Shown: one piece after another, positions 32,376-43,805 of the stretch
How the letters are laid out: each line of letters starts with the position of its first letter
Numbering within the stretch: position 1 is the stretch's first letter
Assembly: GCA_963575745.1 (NCBI GenBank)
Contig: CAUYUJ010011203.1
Location: forward strand, 254,152-318,151
DNA length: 64,000 bases
Direction of reading: 5' to 3'
Source of the DNA: Prorocentrum cordatum
Lineage: Eukaryota; Sar; Dinophyceae; Prorocentrales; Prorocentraceae
Translations under genes and position numbers: made by a program
Notes under the pieces: model-generated
Database searches by the model: none
Seen by the model: the letters and a program-made list of their open reading frames with translations, nothing else
What the model was told of the DNA's origin: nothing

Positions 32376-32940
32376 CTCAACCCTTCTCATCATCCTCCAC
32401 CTGTTTCATCCTCCTCCTTGTCCTGCCCCTCCTCCAGGTCTCCTCCTCTTTCTCCTCTTCCTCCTCATCCACCACCTCCTCCTCATATCGTCCTGCTCCG
32501 CCCCTTCGCGTCGCCCGCATATCCCCCTGTGTTACCATCATCCTCCTCATCCTCATCGTATCATTCCTTGTCCTCCTACAATATCTCCGTTTCAGCCTCC
32601 TGCTTCCAACCCGCGTTCTCCTTCTGGTATCGTCCCTCCTATCCTTCCTCCTCCTCCTCCTTCTCCTCCTCCCTCCTCCCATCTCTCCCACCTTCTCCTC
32701 AATCATCCCTCGTTCTCCCTTCTTCTTCTACTCCTTCTCCTGTTCCTCATCCGTCATCCTTCTCCTCGCATGGATTTCAACCATGCTCATCCTCCCTCAT
32801 GGCATCGTCGTCGCCCTCCTCTTCATCCTTTTCTTCGCGCCGACCTCCTCCTCTTCCTCCACACCCTCCTCCTCATGATCATCCTTCCTCGCCACCTCGT
32901 TACTCCTTTTCCTCCCCCTCCTCCCCCGCCTCCTCCATGC
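32375..32940. repeat. Pyrimidine-rich CCT/CTT/CAT low-complexity tract
   Basis: Over 550 bp of CCTCCT, CTCATC and TTCTCC words. Leu/Ser/Pro-rich frames derive from it. Confidence 0.9.
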
Positions 32941-32992
32941 TTTTCTGTCAAGAAATGATACCGGAGAAAAAAAACAATCATCATATTTTTAG

Positions 32993-33255
32993 AGCTGTAG
33001 GGCTATGGGGCTATACGGTTATAAGACCATAGGGCTAGGGCTATGGGACATAGGGCTATAGGCAGATAAGGCTATAGGGCTACAAGGCAATAAGGCTATA
33101 GGGCTATAGGCCTATACGGGCTATACGGTTATAGGGCTATAGGGCTATTAGGGCTATAGCCCTATAATTAGGGCTATAGGGCTATAGGGCTATAGGGCTA
33201 TAGGGCTTAGGTATATAGGGATGTAGAGCTATAGAGCTAGAGGGCTATAAGGCGA
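32993..33255. repeat. GGGCTATA satellite
   Basis: Short 8-10-base units of TATAGGGCTA type with variants, about 260 bp in total. The TAGGG words do not form regular TTTAGGG telomere units, so a telomeric origin is not claimed. Confidence 0.93.
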
Positions 33256-33257
33256 TA

Positions 33258-33412
33258 GAACACCCGGGCACCCCGGGGCACCCGGGCACCCTGGGGCACC
33301 TCCGGGCACCCCTGAGCACCTCCGGGCCCCCCCGGGCACCCGGGCACCCGGGCAGCCCCCGGCACCCGGGCACCCCCAGGCACCCCCGGGCACCCCCGGG
33401 CACCCGGCCGCC
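33258..33412. repeat. CCGGGCACC minisatellite
   Basis: Units of 9-12 bases (CCCGGGCACC and variants) directly adjoin the GGGCTATA satellite. Confidence 0.93.
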
Positions 33413-33526
33413 GGCCACCAAATCGGCGCCGCACCTCACCTAATCATATGAATCCGCTAGGACCCCTACAGAGGCAAGCTCTGATTTGGGAATAACTCAT
33501 CCCTGTCACTCCTCCAGACATCTCGG

Positions 33527-34200
33527 TAGGGCGGGCAGGGCGTTTCGACTGCAATGCCCCCACAAATGGAGGGCGGCGGGTCGGTCCCAACATGTGGCTC
33601 TCGCCTTAACGCCGTGCACGTTCGTCTCCAAAGTTTGCAAGGATAGAGGGCGGGGCGTTTTCAAAATGTTGCTCTCGCCTTCGCACCGCGCACATTCGTC
33701 TCAGTTGCAACTGTATCAAGAATGGAGCGGATTTCCGTTTCATAACATGACTCTCGCACTTGCGCCGCGCACATTGGTCTCTAAAGTTTGCGACAGCTTC
33801 GAGGATTCGTATGGTTAAAATCCCAGGAGAGGTGTTACGGTACGAGTTTTGATTACTACGGCGCAAAACTCCCGCCGATTCGCGATGCTGAAGTCCAAGG
33901 GAGAGCACGACGTAGGATTTGCCGGACGCAACACTCACGTTGGTCCGCGGCGACGAAGCGCCTTGGCGCGATTGAGCATTCTCAGATGATTGTCGTATGA
34001 TGGGCCACTGTCGCAATGAATATAAATTCGTGTGGGGACCTATGAAGAGGGGACTTGAAGAGAGGGTTATTACAACATCGCTGTTGCGTCTTGGGCTTGC
34101 ACTGGTCCTCCTCCTCCTCCACCTCCACCTCGTCCTCCTCATCCTCCTCGTCCTCCTCCTCCTCCCTCTCCGCCTCGTCCTGCTCCTCCTCACCTCGTGC
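33527..34200 (+). mobile_element. Composite repeat with 83-bp units, copy 2
   Basis: The same left edge word as at 5687 is followed by three units of the 83-bp satellite (near 33593, 33669 and 33747; spacing 76-78 bp), a spacer beginning TATGGTTAAAATCCCAGGAG (copy 1 has GTTAAAATCCCGAGAAC), then CCTATGAAGAGGGGACTTGA, GGGCTTGCACTGGTCCTCC and a (CCT)n/(CGT) tract. The unit number differs (three against six), as expected for tandem units changing copy number inside a dispersed element. Confidence 0.7.
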
Positions 34201-34752
34201 TGCCCAGAGAGGGGGAGAAAGACGATTGTCATGAAGGAAACAAGCCCTGGAGGAGACGGGTCCTAGACCCTGGGGCCGTCCTCCGGGACCAAGCTTTCAT
34301 CCCGAACCGTTTCCTGACAGCGCCGGGAGGCCGAGCACGGCGAACAACCTCCGAACCCCGTTCCATCAGAACCAGTCTCCTCCCTGGCGACGAGGACGAT
34401 TGGGAGTTCATTATATGGGAGGCCGATGACGTGCACCTCTCGTGCCCCTTTGGGGCCCCCTTCAGGGCCCCTTTGGGCCCCAGAAGGTGCACCTTTCTTC
34501 ACCTCCTCCATGCATCGCGCCCCCACCCACTCGACGCCCGCAGAGGATCGGGGGAGACGAAAGGGTAGGATATCAAAGTCCCAGCCCAGAACACATCCCT
34601 ATCCCTGTGTGGGGCATCGCCTCATCACGATGGCGATCTTAGGGACTCCCTCAGTTTCTGAGGGTGCATACCTGAGATTGCCACCGCCTTTTGGCGCGTC
34701 AATCGTAAGGATAGGAATAAGTCCGAGGCTGGTGAGCAAAGAGTAGGGTTAG

Positions 34753-34871
34753 GTTGGGCCTGTCCACCACCTGGGAGATTTTGAACGAAAAATAAAAAAT
34801 CATACCCAACAAATACTCCAAACATTGTCAAACAATATGAAGAAATCGTCCCCTAGAGGGACAGGCCCGAC
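34753..34871. mobile_element. Short inverted-repeat element, second copy of 25599-25757 family
   Basis: The left end GTTGGGCCTGTCCACC and the right end read inward as GTCGGGCCTGTCCCTC are inverted repeats. The interior GAACGAAAAATAAAAAATCA resembles the first copy's GGACGAAAAATAACAGATAC. AGAGTAGGGTT (34740-34750) and AGAGTAAGGTT (34875-34885) flank it, 10 of 11 identical, consistent with a diverged target duplication. Confidence 0.8.
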
Positions 34872-34977
34872 TTAAGAGTAAGGTTGCGAATCGCCTCACG
34901 TGGCCTTGTTCCCCTGGCGCCACCTGGCGCCGGGAGCCGCGACACCACCTGCACGCAAGGGATTTCGTACAGCCCCT

Positions 34978-35283
34978 GCTGGGCCTGTTCTCCACCACCA
35001 CCACCACCACCACCACCATAGGCTGCATGGGGGGAAGGAGGAGGAGGAGGACGAGGCGGAGGAGGGGGACGAAAAGGAGGAGAAGGAGGAGGCAGAGGAG
35101 GAGGAGGAGGAGGAGGAGGAGGAGGAGAAAGAGGAGGAGGAGAAAGAGGAGGAGGAGGAGGAGGAGGGGGAGGAGGAGGGAGAGATGGAGATGGAGAAGG
35201 AGGAGGAGGAGGAGGAGGAGGAGGAGGAGGAGGATCCCCTCCCCCTCCAACTTATGGTGGTGGTGGTGGAAAACGGGCCCATC
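34978..35283. mobile_element. GATGGGCC foldback element, copy 2 (306 bp)
   Basis: The left end CTGGGCCTGTTCTCCACCAC and the right end, read inward, GATGGGCCCGTTTTCCACCA form about 40-bp inverted repeats around a roughly 200-bp (GGA)n/(GAG)n core (35036-35235). GCCCCT and GCCCCC lie at the outer borders, a weak possible duplication. Confidence 0.85.
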
Positions 35284-35401
35284 GCCCCCCACCCCCCTGC
35301 CCTGTCGTCCGGCCGGAGAGGAGGCCGGCGCCTGGCCCACGAGCGGGCGGGAGACCAAAACCAATACCTCGGGCGGCCCCGTCCACGGAGAGGGCGGCCT
35401 G

Positions 35402-35498
35402 CAGAGGGCGGCGCCACGCCCGCCTGGGCGGCGCCGGGCGGTCCCTCCCCGCGAGCGACGAGCACGAGGCCGACAAGAAGAAGTGGGTCTTCCTGTAA
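35402..35498 (+). CDS. Possible C-terminal exon of an unidentified gene
   Basis: A plus-strand frame reading ...GRSLPASDEHEADKKKWVFL and ending with TAA at 35496-35498 has G or C at every third position and an ordinary hydrophilic C-terminus. A possible acceptor (GGCCTGCAG) lies at about 35397-35405. The opposite strand offers a competing exon: TTACAG immediately precedes 35492 on minus and a GT follows at 35367-35366. That gives a serine- and arginine-rich frame. Only one can be right; the plus reading is preferred on composition. Confidence 0.3.
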
Positions 35499-35521
35499 GA
35501 CGAGGCCAAGACGAGGATCAA

Positions 35522-35660
35522 ATCAGGTGAGGACCAGCCGGGAATTTCTGGGATCTGGCGGCTCTGGAGGATGTCTCGCGCCCCGAAAAGTTCCAACGCG
35601 CTCCTGGAAGCGTTGCGGAGCGCGCTGGAACGGATTTACCTCGTCCTAGCCCCGTCCGAT
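35522..35660. repeat. ~140-bp dispersed repeat (pair with 51761-51912)
   Basis: Shares TCTGGCGGCTCTGGAGG, TGTCTCGCGC/TGTCTCGGGC and GGAACGGATT followed by AGCCCCGYCCGAT with 51761-51912. The outer words ATCGGACG.GGCTAG are roughly inverted at its two ends. In both copies it lies next to a coding-looking segment. Confidence 0.7.
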
Positions 35661-35844
35661 CCTGAGAATTCCCAAGAGCAAGTTGGGAACCGCGCTGGGT
35701 CCTGTCCCATGGGGCTCCGCAGAAACGCCACACGACATCATGTGGTGTACGATGTTCTGGCCAGTCCTCTGGGCCGCAGGTGTCGAAAACAAACTACACG
35801 CGGTGTTTGGACCGCCATTTGCCATTTGTTTTCCCCTGGCCACT

Positions 35845-36065
35845 TCCGCGATCGGCGGCGAGCGAGGGGGGGAAATGGAAAGGAAAAGGCCCTCCCAAAG
35901 GCGGCGGGGTTCTCAGAAACCCTCCAGTCATCTGACAAGTCTTCTGCGTGTTCGGGGAGCGCTCGAGAAACTTCTCGGAGACTGGGGGACTTTCGAGCCT
36001 TCTGAGAGGGCCCCTCTAACTGCCCCCTCTCACTGCCCCACTGAGAGGGTCTGGCCGCCGACGAA
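35845..36065. repeat. AGAAGGC foldback element, copy 3
   Basis: The left arm GATCGGCGGCGAGCGAGGGG is followed by AAAAGGCCCTCCCAAAGGCG. The right arm has GAGCCTTCTGAGAGGGCCCC and ends in CTGGCCGCCGACG. The left arm is closely similar to that of the 60059-60267 copy. Confidence 0.7.
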
Positions 36066-36069
36066 AGCA

Positions 36070-37250
36070 AGGGAGGAGATCAGGCCGCAGCCCGTGTGGA
36101 GAGATCGACGAAGCGACCGCACCAACCAACAGGCCAACGACCCTCCAAGCGGGACTTGCAACGGGACTCGCAGTGGGTCTTCCAGCCTGGCCGCCGACAT
36201 TCAGGAACGGTAGATAAGGAACGAGCCCCCTTTGTGTGGCCCCAAGGGGCACCTGCGCAGACGAGGAACGCTCGAGAAGCCAAAGCGGTCCTTGTTCCAG
36301 CGACTTGGCTGCACGCGAGAGGGTGTGGCGACCCAGCGCCCTTTTTACGCGGTGCCTTACGCAAGCCGCCAGCGTAGCACTCCGCGTGGAAGGGAGGGCG
36401 CCGACGAGCGGCCCTGCGTGGGCAGCGTACGCGCCAGAGTGTCGGCGGCGGCGACAAGGGCGGCCAGCCCACGGGCGGGCGTTCTACTCGCACTCGCCAA
36501 GGGAGCCTCGCCGAAGTCGTGGATCATCGGCGCCCCTGGACGCGTGTGTTGCTCCCCCTCTCGCCTGTTCGGCCCGATCGTCGCCTCCGAGCGTCCGGTG
36601 AAGACGGTCCAGCTCTTCTCTCCGTCGTCCACGCGTGCCGGCGACCGCGCACGGAGGGGAGCGGCGCAACGTGGGCGGGGTGCTGCCCTGACACCTGGGC
36701 GTTGCAATGCATCTTGCCGCCGGGCGCGTTCGCCAAGCCTCGGGGCCCTGGGGCCTCCCAGGTCGATCCCGCTCGACAAGTTCTGCGGGAGGACGGGGAT
36801 CGGGGCTCCCGTTGTGATGTGGAAGGTCGCGGATCTCTGCTGGCATCGCACTCTCGCCGATAGGACTGCGCAGCTCAACTGGCCATGGGCCCTGAAAAAG
36901 CACTAGGGCCACGATACGCGATGGTCGAGCGGGTAAGAGCAGCACGAACATGAGAAGGGAGGGAAACGGAAGTTTGGCATAGTTGTGGCCGATGACGTTA
37001 TCGAGTCGAACGGAGTCACATGGGCAGCCGGGGCGACGAACACTTCATTCGGTCGCATCTTCATGAGGCCGGATAGGTCGAGCAACGGTTCGCACGGCTT
37101 GAGAAATGCAGGCATCCCCTGCTGGGTATTACAGCTCTGAGTGCCATGGGCATTTTGATCAAAAAAGGAAAGGCGAACTTGAAAGGTGATCTTCATCACC
37201 TCTGAGCGGTAGCGGATCTAGCAATTTGTCAAGAAAAGCGCTGCAGCAAT
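36070..37250. other. Low-copy GC-rich sequence without recognised gene
   Basis: A plus frame of 224 codons (36232-36906) and several minus frames overlap each other. The piece 36770-36904 reads somewhat protein-like, but no domain, splice pair or homology is recognised. Confidence 0.3.
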
Positions 37251-37395
37251 GTGGACTTACGTAGTCTGTGCCGAGATGGGCGAGGAAACACAATTCTAGC
37301 TTGCAGTGCGGACTTACGTGGTCAGTGCGAAAGCTGGCGCTACGCGGGAAACGGCAGATCTGACTGGCGATGCGAACTTACGGTTGTCAGGCTGA
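37245..37395. repeat. Short degenerate repeat with GGACTTACG
   Basis: TGCRGACTTACG-type words recur near 37250, 37310 and 37372 with about 62-bp spacing. Only three divergent units are seen. Confidence 0.5.
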
Positions 37396-38103
37396 GTTAG
37401 CTGCTCTCACCTACGCATTCTTGAGCGTAGTGCCGGGAGATGGCTTGTCCGCTCCCGCGTTCGGCAGACCCGCGATAAGTCCCCAGCCCCCGGGAGTCGG
37501 CCAGTTCATGCTGGATGGTATTGTGCACGTGGCTGAAATCGGCTCTGCCATGTCGTTTCAGCCAGGCGCAATGCTTCCGACACGTGCGACACGTGACGTA
37601 GGCGCTGTGCAAGTTTGGGGCTGTGGCTGCCTTGGGGCAGTACGGCCGTCTTGAGGCCATCTTGAGGTTCTTTTGGGCCGTCTTGAGCGTGCCGAAACCG
37701 AAAAGGAGACCATGTGACACTGGACAAAACAAATGACCTGCGTGGAAGCCTGAACACGATTTCACATGCTGCTACATCTTCGAGGCCTGCTGGGGGTCCT
37801 CTCGGAGTCGAGGATAGGGGCAAATAGCAGAGAGGGTAGCAAAACATGTATCTAGGGGCGCCGACACCGACGGTCCATCTTTTCGGCATGTCTCCCGGAG
37901 GGATACGCGTACTGCTCCCCCCTGCGCTATTCGCACCCATCGTCACCTCCAACTCTCTAAGGGCCGTTTGGGGGCATTCCTCCCGCACCGACCCGCCGCC
38001 CCCCTGGGCAGCCTTAGGCCTCGTCCCCGCGCTTGCGGTCGTCGGCGTTCGGCCTCGCGCCAGACCGGCCGTCCTTGGCCTGCCACCTGCGAGGAGCGCG
38101 CCA

Positions 38104-38221
38104 CCAACGACGATGACGACGACGGCGACAACGACGACGACGACGGCGACGGCGACGGAGACGGCGACGGCGACAGCGACGGCGACGACGATGGCGACGG
38201 AGGCGGCGACGGCGACAGCTG

Positions 38222-38252
<31 letters not shown>

Positions 38253-38305
38253 CGCGACGACGATGGTGGCGACGGCGAACACAACGACGACGAAGTCGAC
38301 GACAT
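38104..38305. repeat. (GAC)/(GGC) triplet repeat
   Basis: About 200 bp of GACGGCGACGAC triplets, giving poly-Asp, poly-Thr/Ala and poly-Arg/Val frames in different phases. Confidence 0.95.
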
Positions 38306-38383
38306 TGGCGTTCCCGAGGCTTTTGCGAGTCTTCGGAGTTCAGCCAGACGCGGCTCGAAAAATTCGACAGGAAGGAGCTCGAA

Positions 38384-38625
38384 GAAGAAATCCGCCTACC
38401 CTGTCGGCGTGTGTGAAGGGAGTTGGAGGCTCCTCCTCCCAGGGCGATCCTGGGCCCTGGGGGACTCCTTTCATTCGAAGCATTTCCTCCCTTCCCAGTG
38501 GCCACCTTTGGCTCTCCAAGCGCGCCGGTCCGAGGTGAATCGAACCAGGTCATGATCGAGGTCGTCATGGACTCGAAGGGGAGCCTCTTCCCTTTGATCA
38601 CTTCCCCGCCCCGGGGTGACGTCCT
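38384..38625 (+). repeat. Dispersed repeat (pair with 31385-31580)
   Basis: Second copy with CCCTGTCGGCGTGTGTGAAG and GACTCGAAGGGGAGCCTCTT words. Its minus strand contains GGTTCGATTCACC near 38536-38548, a fair match to a Pol III B box. No A box or tRNA fold was found. Confidence 0.6.
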
Positions 38626-38739
38626 GGGAGGGGTGTGGGATCATGGGGGGTCCCGACGGGAATCCCGGGTCAGAACACGGTTCCTCCCCCCTTCTATTTC
38701 GGGTCGTATTCCGGCAAGTTTGATCCTTCGTGTGTAACC

Positions 38740-39180
38740 AGAAGTCCGAGAAGGTCCATGAGGGGGCTGAAACAATCCCAAGGCGCTCCATCACGATCCC
38801 AGATGCCTCAAGACGGCCGAAGACATCCCAAGACTGCCCGGCAGGACTCCCAGAGGATCCCCAAGAGAGCCCCCAAATGCAAGAAATGACGGTTGTTGAT
38901 AAGTTGTCGCCTTCTCGTTTTTACTAGCTCCCGACCACCCCAAACGGTCCAATAAGAAGCCCCCAAGTAATAGCCCAAGAGGGCCCAGACAACAGCCCAA
39001 GAAGGCGCCAGGACAGCCCACAAAGTCCCCAAAGAGGGCCCAAGAGGCTCCCAAGAGGAAAGATAACCTCCGAGACCGCTTGCATGCCCCCGAAAGATCC
39101 CAAATAACTCCTCTGAGGACTCCAAAGCGCCCCCAAGAGGCCCCAAGCGACCTCAGAAATTCATCTAACAGGTGTCCCAA
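38740..39180 (+). repeat. CAAGANGGCC-type array, block 6
   Basis: Plus-strand CCCCCAAGAGGCCC-type units with an AT-rich core at about 38880-38930 (TGACGGTTGTTGATAAGTTG, then CGCCTTCTCG). Confidence 0.83.
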
Positions 39181-39239
39181 GAGATCCCCCTAAGAGCCTC
39201 TATGGGTCCGCGACGTTCCTGGGATCCCATTTCAGGGTT

Positions 39240-39410
39240 GGCAGAACCGACCGAAAAGTCTCTCCAACTACTATTTGACATACGCTTGCAAAGCTCAGAG
39301 TGGACCTCCGAAAATTTGTTGACATCGCGGTGCCAACAAAAATCCGCACCCCTAGCTGCACGGAGCGTGCAGATTAGAATGGTCGAGTGTTGTCTGGAGA
39401 GCTGTTTACT
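39240..39410. other. Low-copy island between two arrays
   Basis: Frames on both strands look more protein-like than the surrounding arrays, but neither has recognisable domains or convincing splice borders. Confidence 0.3.
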
Positions 39411-39519
39411 GTTTTCTACGCATCCCCCCCTACCCGCATGCACCCCTCAAAGACCGCCCCCCGCCTGCATTTGCTTTCTGGCGCTCTTTTCCGCCTCCCG
39501 ATGGGGAAGAGAAATCTCG

Positions 39520-40020
39520 AGATGGCTTCCAAGACAACCAAGATGTCACCCAGACGGCCCAAGATGGCCTCAGGTAGCCCAAGACGGCATAAGATGCTCC
39601 CCAAAGGGCCGCAAGACGGCTCGAGAGGCTTCCAAGATGGCCCAAGAGGACTCCAAGAGGCCATCCAGGAGAGCCCGAGGAGGCAAAACGCAATCAGATC
39701 CGTTTGTGTTTGAAGGCGTTGGAGGTTCTAACCCGTTTGGGTCTCCGACCGCCTGCAAGCTAGCTCCAAGACGACCCTTGAGGCCCCGAAAGAGGACCCC
39801 AACTCGGCCCGAGAGAACCCCAGGATCGCCCAAGAGACTCCCAACAGGGCCCCAAGACAGCCCGAAAGAGCTCCAGGAGGGCACCACGACGGCCACGAAA
39901 GGCCCCCATGACGGCGTCCGAAGACCCCTAAGAGACCCCTAAGAGACCCCCAAGAGACCCCCAAGAGGCCCCCAAGATGCACCCAGGAGGCACCCAGGAG
40001 GCACCCAGGAGGCTCCTCAT
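39520..40020 (+). repeat. CAAGANGGCC-type array, block 7
   Basis: Plus-strand units ending in exact short tandem copies of CTAAGAGACC/CCAAGAGACC and CACCCAGGAGG near 39925-40015, then a (CCT)n tract at 40025-40080. Confidence 0.85.
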
Positions 40021-40237
40021 CCATCTTCCTCCTCCTCCTCCTCCTCCTCATCCTTCTCCTCCTCATCATCATCATCATCCTTACCTCGAAGACGAAGATC
40101 AGCCGCCTCAGTCCAGACCGCTCGATGAACTGCAGCGGGGCGTGAACGAAGTCGAGGTCGAATTCACGACTCGTCCGAGTTCAGACCAGTCGTCGGAATT
40201 GATGGTTTTTCCACTGAGTCTCATTCCTGCTGCGCTG

Positions 40238-40277
40238 TTGCACAAGCAGGGTGGCGGGGATTGCCGCAGGCAGCTGG
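40238..40277 (+). repeat. Array-edge box, copy 6
   Basis: CACAAGCAGGGTGGCGGGGA followed by TTGCCGCAGGCAGCTGG, the closest relative of the box at 19441-19497. Confidence 0.7.
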
Positions 40278-40279
40278 AT

Positions 40280-40620
40280 ACCATGCAAGGGGCTGTTCTT
40301 GCAAGTGGTAGCCTCGGCCACTGTAGGCCCTAAGACCTAGATCTAATGAAAGAACGACCCGAAAACCAGAGCCCCTCTGAACCCACAGGAGTCTCTATTT
40401 CAACATCTTGACTGCATGTTTCCTCAACCAGCGTGTCTGAAATAGTCCCAGCTACCTACTTGTGTGTATATACAAATAGATGAATGTAAATACACACTTA
40501 CACATATATTGATTCTTATGCCGTGTGTGAACGAATCTGGATGTGGAATCAGAAGTTCTTGGCCCGTGGTCTCCCGCATGATCTCCCGCATAGTCTCATA
40601 GGGGTCCGAGTTGTTAGATG
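40280..40620. other. Low-copy AT-richer sequence
   Basis: Nothing recognised beyond TACACA/TATATA words near 40465-40510. Confidence 0.35.
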
Positions 40621-40624
40621 GGTC

Positions 40625-40745
40625 CGAAGGATCGCGATGCATCGTGATGCATCGGCTATGCATCGGCGACGTCGGCGATGCATCGGCGACGTCGGCGTGG
40701 AGAACATCGGGCTCCACATCGAGCCGCATCGCCGATGCATCGGCG
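40625..40745. repeat. GATGCATCGGCGACGTCGGC minisatellite
   Basis: Units of 10-21 bp built from GATGCATCGGC and GACGTCGGC, which are themselves palindromic (ATGCAT, GACGTC). Related words occur at 22955-23040 and 29445-29515. Confidence 0.88.
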
Positions 40746-41148
40746 AAGCGGAGCGATCCTGCGACCTTTCTGCTCGGACCCCTTGTGGAGGCCAGGGGCA
40801 GCGGTATCACGGCCGTTTCTTCCTCTGCGCCTGGGGTCTTCCTGCTGTTGCCCCTCTGCTTCAGCGACCTTCGCCCGCTTGCTGCGCACACGCGCGGGAC
40901 CGCGCGCATCCCCCAGGCGAGCGCGCGGGCAGACGCACGGGGCACACCATGCGGTGATAGACCAGATTGCGGCCTCCGGGGCCCACCATCACGCCCCGGG
41001 CCATCAAAAATGGAGCCGGAGCGACCAAAACTGCCCAACTACCCACCAGGAAGACGGCAAGAAATTGTGGGGCCGAGCATGAAGGAAGACAGATTGGAGG
41101 ATGTCTGAGGATACCTCCCCGTTCTGAGAGGCCTCGGGGGCTCTGGTC

Positions 41149-42385
41149 GCCCGAGACATCCGCGGAGAACGACCCGAGTCCCAAACCGTGCGGTCCCCAC
41201 AGATCCCCACCGACTCACCGCACAGTTTGGAGGCCCCCGATCCTATGGGGACATGATGACGCGGTGGAGAGGCCAGTTCCCAGGTTGTCCCGCGCCAGCT
41301 GGTCGCTCCCAGGGGTTGGACTCAGGCGAGGGATGCGGATAGGGGGGTGGTTCACCGTCCATAAAACGTAGGGAGGAGAAGGAGGAAGAGGAGGGCGGTA
41401 AAGAGAGGACAGGGGGCGCGAGAGGGGGAGGGAGAGAGGGGGGAGAGACGAGGGGGGTGGTGATCGGGTGCGTAGGCGCCACACCCACCTGGGGCGCCCC
41501 CACTCTCAACAGTCGGCCTCGGAATAACCCGCCAGGGGAAGGGGAAGAAAGAGGAGCACGAGGATGAAGGGGGTGGAGGATGATGCGCCCCTGTTTGTTG
41601 CGATTGCTGCGCGGCTCCCGGCTCGCTCCAGGATCACCTGCCTGCTGCGAATTGCTGCTCAGGACTGAGACGAGACTCGCGATTTACGATAGGACGCAAA
41701 AAGTGATGACGAGGGAGATGGATGGCGGCCGCTGCGGGCTGGGATTGTTGGGGATCCCAAAATACCTTATGGTGACGGACCGCGTGGTGATCTCGAAATC
41801 CCAAAAGACCTCACCGCAAGGTGCGTCGACGCACGGTGTTGGGACCCTGGAGGCCCCAATTGCCCGAGACCTCCTCGAAGAACGACCCGAGGCCCGAAAC
41901 CGTGCAGCTACCCCGAATCCCCACTGACTCACCACACGGTGTGGTCACCACACCGCCTGTGGGCCCCTGAGATTTGGCTTCGGGGGAAGCTGCTGGAGGG
42001 CAGCCCGAAGAAGAACTCAGCTCGGCGAGATCTCACTCGGCCTCCCCGCCCGCCCCCCTCAGAGGCAGATCGGGCGAGAAGGGGGGACTGGCCTCGCTAG
42101 CTGCCCCTTGGCGGTCGCTGAACGGTGCGGTGCCAGGCCGTGCGATGACCTCGGAACCCCCGAAGACCTCACCGCGCGGTCCGTCACCGCACACTCTGGG
42201 AACCCTGGAGGCCCCAATCTAAGACCTCGCCGCACGGTAGGTCACCGCACGCTTTGGGGGCCCTGGAGGCCCCAGTCACCCGAGACGTCCTCGGAGAACG
42301 ACCCGAGTCCCAAAACCGTGCGGTGTCCCTGACTCCACTGGCTCACCACGCGGTATGGTCACCACACAGTTTGGGGGCCCCCCAG
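41149..42385. repeat. Interspersed ~150-bp repeat, three main copies
   Basis: Copies lie at about 41149-41240, 41790-41955 and 42145-42385 (the last partly duplicated). They share CCTCACCGCACGGT, GACCCTGGAGGCCCCAA, CGGAGAACGACCCGAGTCCC and CACCACGCGGTATGGTCACC words in order. A purine-rich tract (41370-41460) and low-copy sequence separate them. Confidence 0.75.
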
Positions 42386-42399
42386 GAGTGGTGCGCGGG

Positions 42400-43020
42400 G
42401 CATGGGGAGACGGATCCAGGGCGTGTGGAAGACCCCCAAAACACGCGACACATGTCGACCGAGATGTCCCGGGCGGGCCGCGGCCGGATGCAAATTTGAG
42501 CGACCAAACAAAAGGGGGTCCAGCTGAAAGGGGGTGGTGCAATAGGCTTGGGGCAATTATATTGCGAATGTATTTCCCCAGAGAATCGTATCGTATTGAA
42601 TTGTAGTGTATTGTTATGCACCTGATGCACTGCACGCAATGGCCCAGCAATACATCTGCGCACCACAATGATTTCCACACCCCCCAAATCTGAGCGCACC
42701 AGATCTATTGCACCACCCCCATCGTAGCTGGACCCCCCTTTGGGGTCAACCAGGGCAGAGGAGGTTCTAAGGAAGGATCTGCCCCGGGGGCCAACCAGCC
42801 AGTCCGCGCAAGGCACATCGCTCTGTCTCTCGCCCCCGCCAGGCCCATAGACACTCAAAAGCAGCCCCCAGACCCCTCGCGGGGATCCATCCTGACCCGT
42901 TGTTCGAGGCGCCTCTGGCCGTAGCGACGAGAAGCGAGCGCCACGGAGGACTGCCGCTGTCTCGACTGGTCCTCCTCCTCTGACCACCGTTCCGTACCAC
43001 CCCCGATCGAACGGAGCACG
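42400..43020. other. Low-copy sequence without recognised gene
   Basis: TGTATTG/GTATCG-rich around 42545-42625. Open frames on minus have no domain. Confidence 0.35.
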
Positions 43021-43029
43021 GAAGGAGCA

Positions 43030-43160
43030 CGGAGTTCCTCCTTCTCCTGCGCCTCCTCCTCCTCCTGCTGCTGCTCCTCCTTCTCCTGCTCCTCATCGTG
43101 GTCGTTATCGTAGTCGTCGACGTCGTCGTCGTCGTCATCGTTCGTCGTTGTCGTCGTCGT
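43030..43160. repeat. (CCT)/(CGT) microsatellite
   Basis: CTCCTC and TCGTCG triplets. A related GATTGTAGTCGTGATTG word-repeat lies at 43310-43400. Confidence 0.88.
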
Positions 43161-43399
43161 CGTCGCGGCGGAGATCAGTTGCCCTCGATTGGTGGGCGGG
43201 CTGGATAATGTTGCGGGGGCTCTTCCTTCCAGGGAACCATCCATTGTGCGCGACCCTGCACGCGACAAGATGGGTGAGCATCTTCTCACGAGGACTGCAA
43301 TAGGAATCAATGGTGTTGGTTGTAGTCGTGATTGAAATCGTGATTGTACTCGCGATTGCAGTCGCGATTGTAGTCGTACTCATTGTCGTCGTTGTGGTG

Positions 43400-43800
43400 C
43401 GGCGGGTGCCGCGTATAAATAAGAATGTTCCACGATTGGTGGTACCCCAATCCATCAATAAGGTGGCCGGAAAAGATAGTTTCCGACAGCTGGGGGGGTG
43501 AAAAAACCTGTACCAGCTACGAAATACGGGAAGCCCGTGTAATGACGAGCCTGGGGATGGTTTCGGACACTGCGAAGATCGTTCAACCTGCAGCGACAGG
43601 CGGCTTGTTCATCGCCAACTCTACGAGAAGGCAAAACTGCATATCGGGGGCGGCCTCACCGGCCCCTAGCAAACCATCCCCTTCCGCGACGTCGCCCTCG
43701 CCTTTTCGAGCATCCACCCAGCCGAACACATACGCATTGGGGCGTGGCGAAAGGCACGTCACGAAAAAGGATGGTTTGCTAGGGGTGTGCTAAGCCGCCC
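43400..43800. other. Low-copy sequence without recognised gene
   Basis: GGATGGTTTGCTAGGGGTG near 43769 is the approximate complement of CACCGGCCCCTAGCAAACCATC near 43660, giving a 110-bp-spaced inverted pair. Otherwise nothing is recognised. Confidence 0.35.
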
Positions 43801-43805
43801 CCGAG

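Noticed and set aside
32993-33255. Telomere-like TAGGG repeats
   Set aside because: Units are GGGCTATA of irregular length, not a regular TTTAGGG or TTAGGG array.
33258-33412. CRISPR-like array in the CCGGGCACC block
   Set aside because: Contiguous short units without unique spacers, in a eukaryotic context.
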